Shown in pieces: positions 61,902 to 64,000 of a stretch of 64,000 bases of DNA. Position 1 is the stretch's first letter. The number at the start of each line of letters is the position of its first letter. Both the position numbers and the translations under genes were made by a program. The notes below the pieces were generated by a model that saw only the letters and a list, made by a program, of their open reading frames with translations, had not been told where the DNA came from and did no database searches. The DNA is from Argentina anserina. Lineage: Eukaryota > Streptophyta > Magnoliopsida > Rosales > Rosaceae. The stretch covers positions 29,078,001 to 29,142,000 of the forward strand of contig NC_065873.1 in the NCBI RefSeq assembly GCF_933775445.1, in the 5' to 3' direction.

Positions 61902-63940
61902 TTAGCTGCTAAGAAAGTCCTTCAGTGAAAATGGTTGGGATACATTCTGCAAAACAACACAGATTAGAGTGAGGAAGCATTTCCTAGGAAGTTGATCCTC
62001 GTAATTATGCACTAACATACACAATAGCGCACACGCTCAAACACGATCACAATAATGGATGACAATGCATAATTGTCCAATGACTTCAATGAGTTCAATC
62101 CATACTCATAGAATCAACAACATTATTCCAATTACCATTCTTTTATGAGCATACATTCTCAACTTCCCTTTACATTCCCATCGTTGTACATGGGCTACAA
62201 AAGGGACTATGTCCCCAGTATACCCATCTGCATGATTATTCTCACTCCCATTGAAAACCCAAACAGATGAATTCACTGTGAATCTACTCGGTAGAATAAA
62301 TATATCCTTCTGATCTGAGAGAATCACTATTTGACTCTGGATAGCATACGTACAACAGAGTGAACAAGTTCGTACCCACAAATTTAAATTTAACCACTTA
62401 GCAGCATCATGCAAACACATAAAACTGACAGGTCAAAGATGAGAAGTGAAACTTCAGCTCCAAACAAATCCAACCTTGAATTAGCAAAAAGCTAAACATT
62501 GATAATAAGCTGTATGCTACCTTGGCATTGTCTTCATTCATAAACTGCCGAACTGCTGTTGTCTGTTGTATTAGCCTTTCCATTGCTGTATAACTGGGAA
62601 GGTTTGAATGTGCTAAAAACAAAAAACACAGTAAAGGGAGTAATTTAGTAATTGCTTCAATGACAATTGATAACAAAGTAATAAGTTACACTATTTCCAA
62701 GGGTACACATATATTCATGGCAGCACAAGTACAATACATAAGCATGAAGGCAGTTGGGTTGGTAAAAAACCTAGAATTGCTCGATTCAAACTATCTGCAA
62801 CTTCCTGTCGGTACTCCTTGCTAAGAAAATGAAACATTGGGGATTTCTCTGGCTCTTCGTAAGCAAGCAGAGTCAAGAAGTCCTAAAGCAAAAACAACGT
62901 TCAACTTCATATTGGCATACATGATTACAAAATACAGTCTGGACAACTAGCTAAGGTTTTGAAGCATACTTGGAGTTTTTCAATTTCCACCTTCCCAAAT
63001 GGGGTCATATTGGTCTGAGCAAATTCCAAAGCCTCTGTGCTGCCAAAGAAATAACAAATTATAAAAGCAAGAATGCTTGATACAAGCTTTGGCAAATTGT
63101 GATTTAGCTCACCATTTTCTAGAGCAAACGAGTTCGACAAAGTGAAGGCTCAGAAGATCAAAATGCAAGTCTTTATTTTTCTCCAGTAAGTCATTCGCTA
63201 GCTGTTCTGTCAGGTCAATCGCCTTTAGAGCATTCCCCTCAACGGCACAATGGTAAATCCCTGAGAAAAAAAAAAAGCATATGCTTAGCAGTTAGCACCC
63301 TCAGCAACTAAACACTACAACACTATCTCCAAGTTAAAGTAAGACGTGATGATACTCCACGATGAATAACCTACTTTTTCTTTTCTCCATATCATCAATA
63401 CAATCGGCAGGTTGCTTCATCCCCGTAGAAGCAACGAATGACTCCATCGTTTCTATATAACAGTTGTGCACGAGATATGATAGGACCACACTATGAGTGT
63501 CGTTCTCATTGATATCCTGTCCATTCCCCAAACACAAACATAAAATCGCCATCATAAACATAAATGCACAACCAGAAACAGCATTCATAACAATAATCAA
63601 AGAAAAGTAAGAAACAAAACTATATCTCCTAACTAACCATTAATCCCAGAAACACAAATTAATCATCAAAAGAAAAGCTGCATTATTTTCCTCCAAAATT
63701 TAATCTTTATTCAAACCCGGCCAGTATGACATACAAAATCACAAAGCATAAACAATAGAACTAAGAAGCTATACAAGTCAAAAATCAGTCCCGATTGTAA
63801 TTAACAGTAACAAAGTGCGACAATCACATATAATCACAGTGATGGGGAGCATAGTTGACCCTGAAAAGTCGATAACGAAAAACCGAAAACAAGGAAGAGG
63901 TACTTACAAGTTGATTGTAGTTATTAGGATCGACGTCCAT
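61902..63940 (-). CDS. GID8: LisH-CTLH-CRA protein, GID8-like subunit of the GID/CTLH E3 ligase
   Basis: Seven exons: 63908-63940, 63375-63516, 63113-63260, 62970-63039, 62771-62882, 62521-62612, 61902-61946; 213 residues. The LisH motif is near the start (NENDTHSVVLSYLVHNCYIE). Next come the CTLH region (DMEKRKRIYHCAVEGNALKA, LLEKNKDLHFDLLSLHFVEL) and the CRA domain (CTEALEFAQTNMTPFG, FLTLLAYEEPEKSPMFHFLS, ADSLNRAILAHSNLPSYTAM, ERLIQQTTAVRQ). It ends QPFSLKDFLSS. GID8 proteins are the scaffold between RanBPM and the RING subunits in the complex that degrades gluconeogenic enzymes in yeast; plants keep the complex, with targets less known. Compared with the usual GKVQKYVEKLE, this copy reads GKVEIEKLQ, two residues shorter, if my memory of the family is right. 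The remaining bases to the window edge are its leader. Confidence 0.94.
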
Positions 63941-64000
63941 GATGAAGTAGTGCGGTTTCAAGACAGAAGAGGGGTTTAAGGTTGCTGGGTTCGCGAGGCT

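Overview
The window is nuclear DNA from a flowering plant. The genes have many short exons with GT-AG introns and AT-rich introns and spacers, and the families are plant-specific (SHI/STY, DREB2, WAT1, NPF, an AP3-type MADS gene). The euAP3 C-terminal motif in the MADS gene points to a core eudicot. A rosid, possibly Rosaceae, is my guess, but nothing here proves the family or species. There are no rRNA, tRNA, CRISPR or prokaryote-type features.

Layout from left to right. (1) 0.9-6.6 kb, minus: an MCRS1-like FHA protein with a Harbinger-type MITE in its last intron. (2) 7.5-9.5 kb, minus: a B-class MADS gene of the AP3 lineage. (3) 10.6-16.0 kb, minus: V-ATPase subunit a, 18 exons, one GC-AG intron. 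(4) A 6.4-kb spacer, then at 22.4-23.8 kb, minus, a SHI/STY zinc-finger gene. (5) A 5.2-kb spacer, then at 29.0-30.9 kb, minus, an RD19-type cysteine protease. (6) 32.4-34.7 kb, plus: the TFIIF beta subunit (RAP30). (7) An 8.6-kb spacer holding a complete hAT-type MITE, a 5'-truncated retroposon and a 79-bp tandem duplication. (8) 43.3-45.6 kb, plus: a WAT1 orthologue. (9) 47.4-49.6 kb, minus: an NPF/PTR transporter. (10) 50.9-53.3 kb, plus: a purple acid phosphatase locus with a frameshift and a tandemly duplicated exon. (11) 54.8-55.6 kb, minus: a DREB2-type AP2/ERF gene. (12) 56.9-59.7 kb, minus: an Obg GTPase, probably organellar. (13) A second hAT-type MITE and a minisatellite at 60.4-61.3 kb. 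(14) 61.9-63.9 kb, minus: a LisH-CTLH-CRA protein of the GID/CTLH E3 ligase.

Exon boundaries were read by eye. Reading frame is preserved across every junction in all genes except the phosphatase. The genes do not form a functional cluster; this is ordinary plant gene order with housekeeping genes (TFIIF, V-ATPase, Obg, CTLH) mixed with developmental regulators (AP3, SHI, WAT1) and stress genes (RD19, DREB2).

I found no convincing undescribed system. The observations most worth checking are the phosphatase locus (a 21-bp direct repeat at a frameshift, plus a duplicated exon whose copies cannot both be used in frame), the GC-AG intron next to the proton-channel arginine of V-ATPase subunit a, the divergent AP3 gene, and several transposable-element insertions with visible target-site duplications.
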